Positions 49,069 to 49,291 of a DNA stretch of 49,291 nt are shown piece after piece. The position numbers and the translations under genes were made by a program. The stretch is from Prevotella sp. (GTDB lineage Bacteria > Bacteroidota > Bacteroidia > Bacteroidales > Bacteroidaceae), in the NCBI GenBank assembly GCA_017478025.1, contig JAFVGZ010000038.1, forward strand, positions 1 to 49,291. Direction: 5' to 3'. The notes below the pieces were generated by a model. It saw nothing but the letters and a program-made list of their open reading frames with translations, was not told the DNA's origin and ran no database searches. The first letter of the stretch is position 1, and each line of letters begins with the position of its first letter.

Positions 49069-49291
49069 AGCATTTTATTCCATTCCGCAATCATTTTGCC
49101 ACAAAATTTCATCTAAATGGTGTAAAACCGCTCGAAAGTGAAAGATAATCTGACTATTCCTAAAATTAGTTGACAGAATTGGATGCGATTAACTAATTAG
49201 GTTTACTACTTTTATTCAGTTCTCTGTTTTACTTTACAAGTTCTGTTAGTTGAACTGATTTGTTTTACAAGATTTCATCAGTAAACTGATT

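Overview
The window looks like chromosomal DNA of a Bacteroidales bacterium, most likely Prevotella or a close relative. Three things point there. Nearly every transcription unit is preceded by the Bacteroidetes-type promoter (a TTTG-like -33 element, about 19-20 bases, then TAnnTTTG). Shine-Dalgarno sequences are rare. The gene families are typical of the order: DUF4348 lipoprotein, class 3 fructose-bisphosphatase, nrdD-nrdG, an SLBB capsule-export protein, and a PL11 pectin lyase with a Por-type C-terminus. No prophage, insertion sequence, rRNA or CRISPR array is visible.

Layout. 1-2.1 kb: vsr mismatch endonuclease, a short S24/LexA-like fragment and a BadF-type sugar kinase. 2.4-6.6 kb: a DUF362 lipoprotein-like protein, then hisH-hisA-hisF-hisI-hisE. 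6.6-15.9 kb: ftsE, lysC, lysA, a glycosyltransferase-like gene, fbp, a small membrane protein, a GNAT acetyltransferase, a TPR protein and dedA. 15.9-19.8 kb: a candidate small RNA, then recX, prmC and htrA on the minus strand and a small lipoprotein on the plus strand. 19.8-26.4 kb: YgbA-type protein, flavodoxin and flavin reductase (minus), rhodanese, alpha/beta hydrolase and crcB (plus), a conserved hypothetical facing a nitroreductase across symmetrical promoters, and a HEPN/MNT toxin-antitoxin pair. 26.4-27.9 kb: tRNA-Leu, tRNA-Cys and dense tandem repeats. 27.9-34.4 kb: nrdD, nrdG, kdsA, DUF4348 lipoprotein, murB and an MBL-fold hydrolase. 34.4-39.3 kb: a second candidate small RNA or attenuator and a 1536-residue rhamnogalacturonan lyase. 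39.5-48.5 kb: a minus-strand run of tolC, hlyD, two ABC-2 permeases, an SLBB export protein and UDP-glucose dehydrogenase. 48.7-49.0 kb: a RelB-type antitoxin followed by the stump of a PIN toxin gene.

The most unusual signal is a set of short tandem repeats that punctuate gene borders. Heptamers carrying TGA (TGACCAT, TGAGAAT, TGAAGAG) lie between co-directional genes. Because 7 is not a multiple of 3, they place TGA in all three frames along the direction of transcription. They supply the actual stop codons of the DUF362 gene, hisA and hisI. One 122-base array separates HisI from HisE, which are usually one fused protein in relatives. In front of hisH, hisA and hisF the array (or a three-unit version) is followed by a nearly identical 30-base hairpin element. 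A second, 8-base repeat family supplies the TTG start of hisF and the possible GTG start of dedA. Repeat-derived in-frame insertions also appear inside the BadF kinase gene. Further 22-base and 44-base arrays lie in the redox and tRNA regions.

Functions are mostly housekeeping: histidine and lysine synthesis, gluconeogenesis, envelope and LPS precursors, anaerobic dNTP synthesis and redox or nitrosative stress. To these are added pectin degradation and capsule export. All calls come from reading the sequence; no database search was possible.
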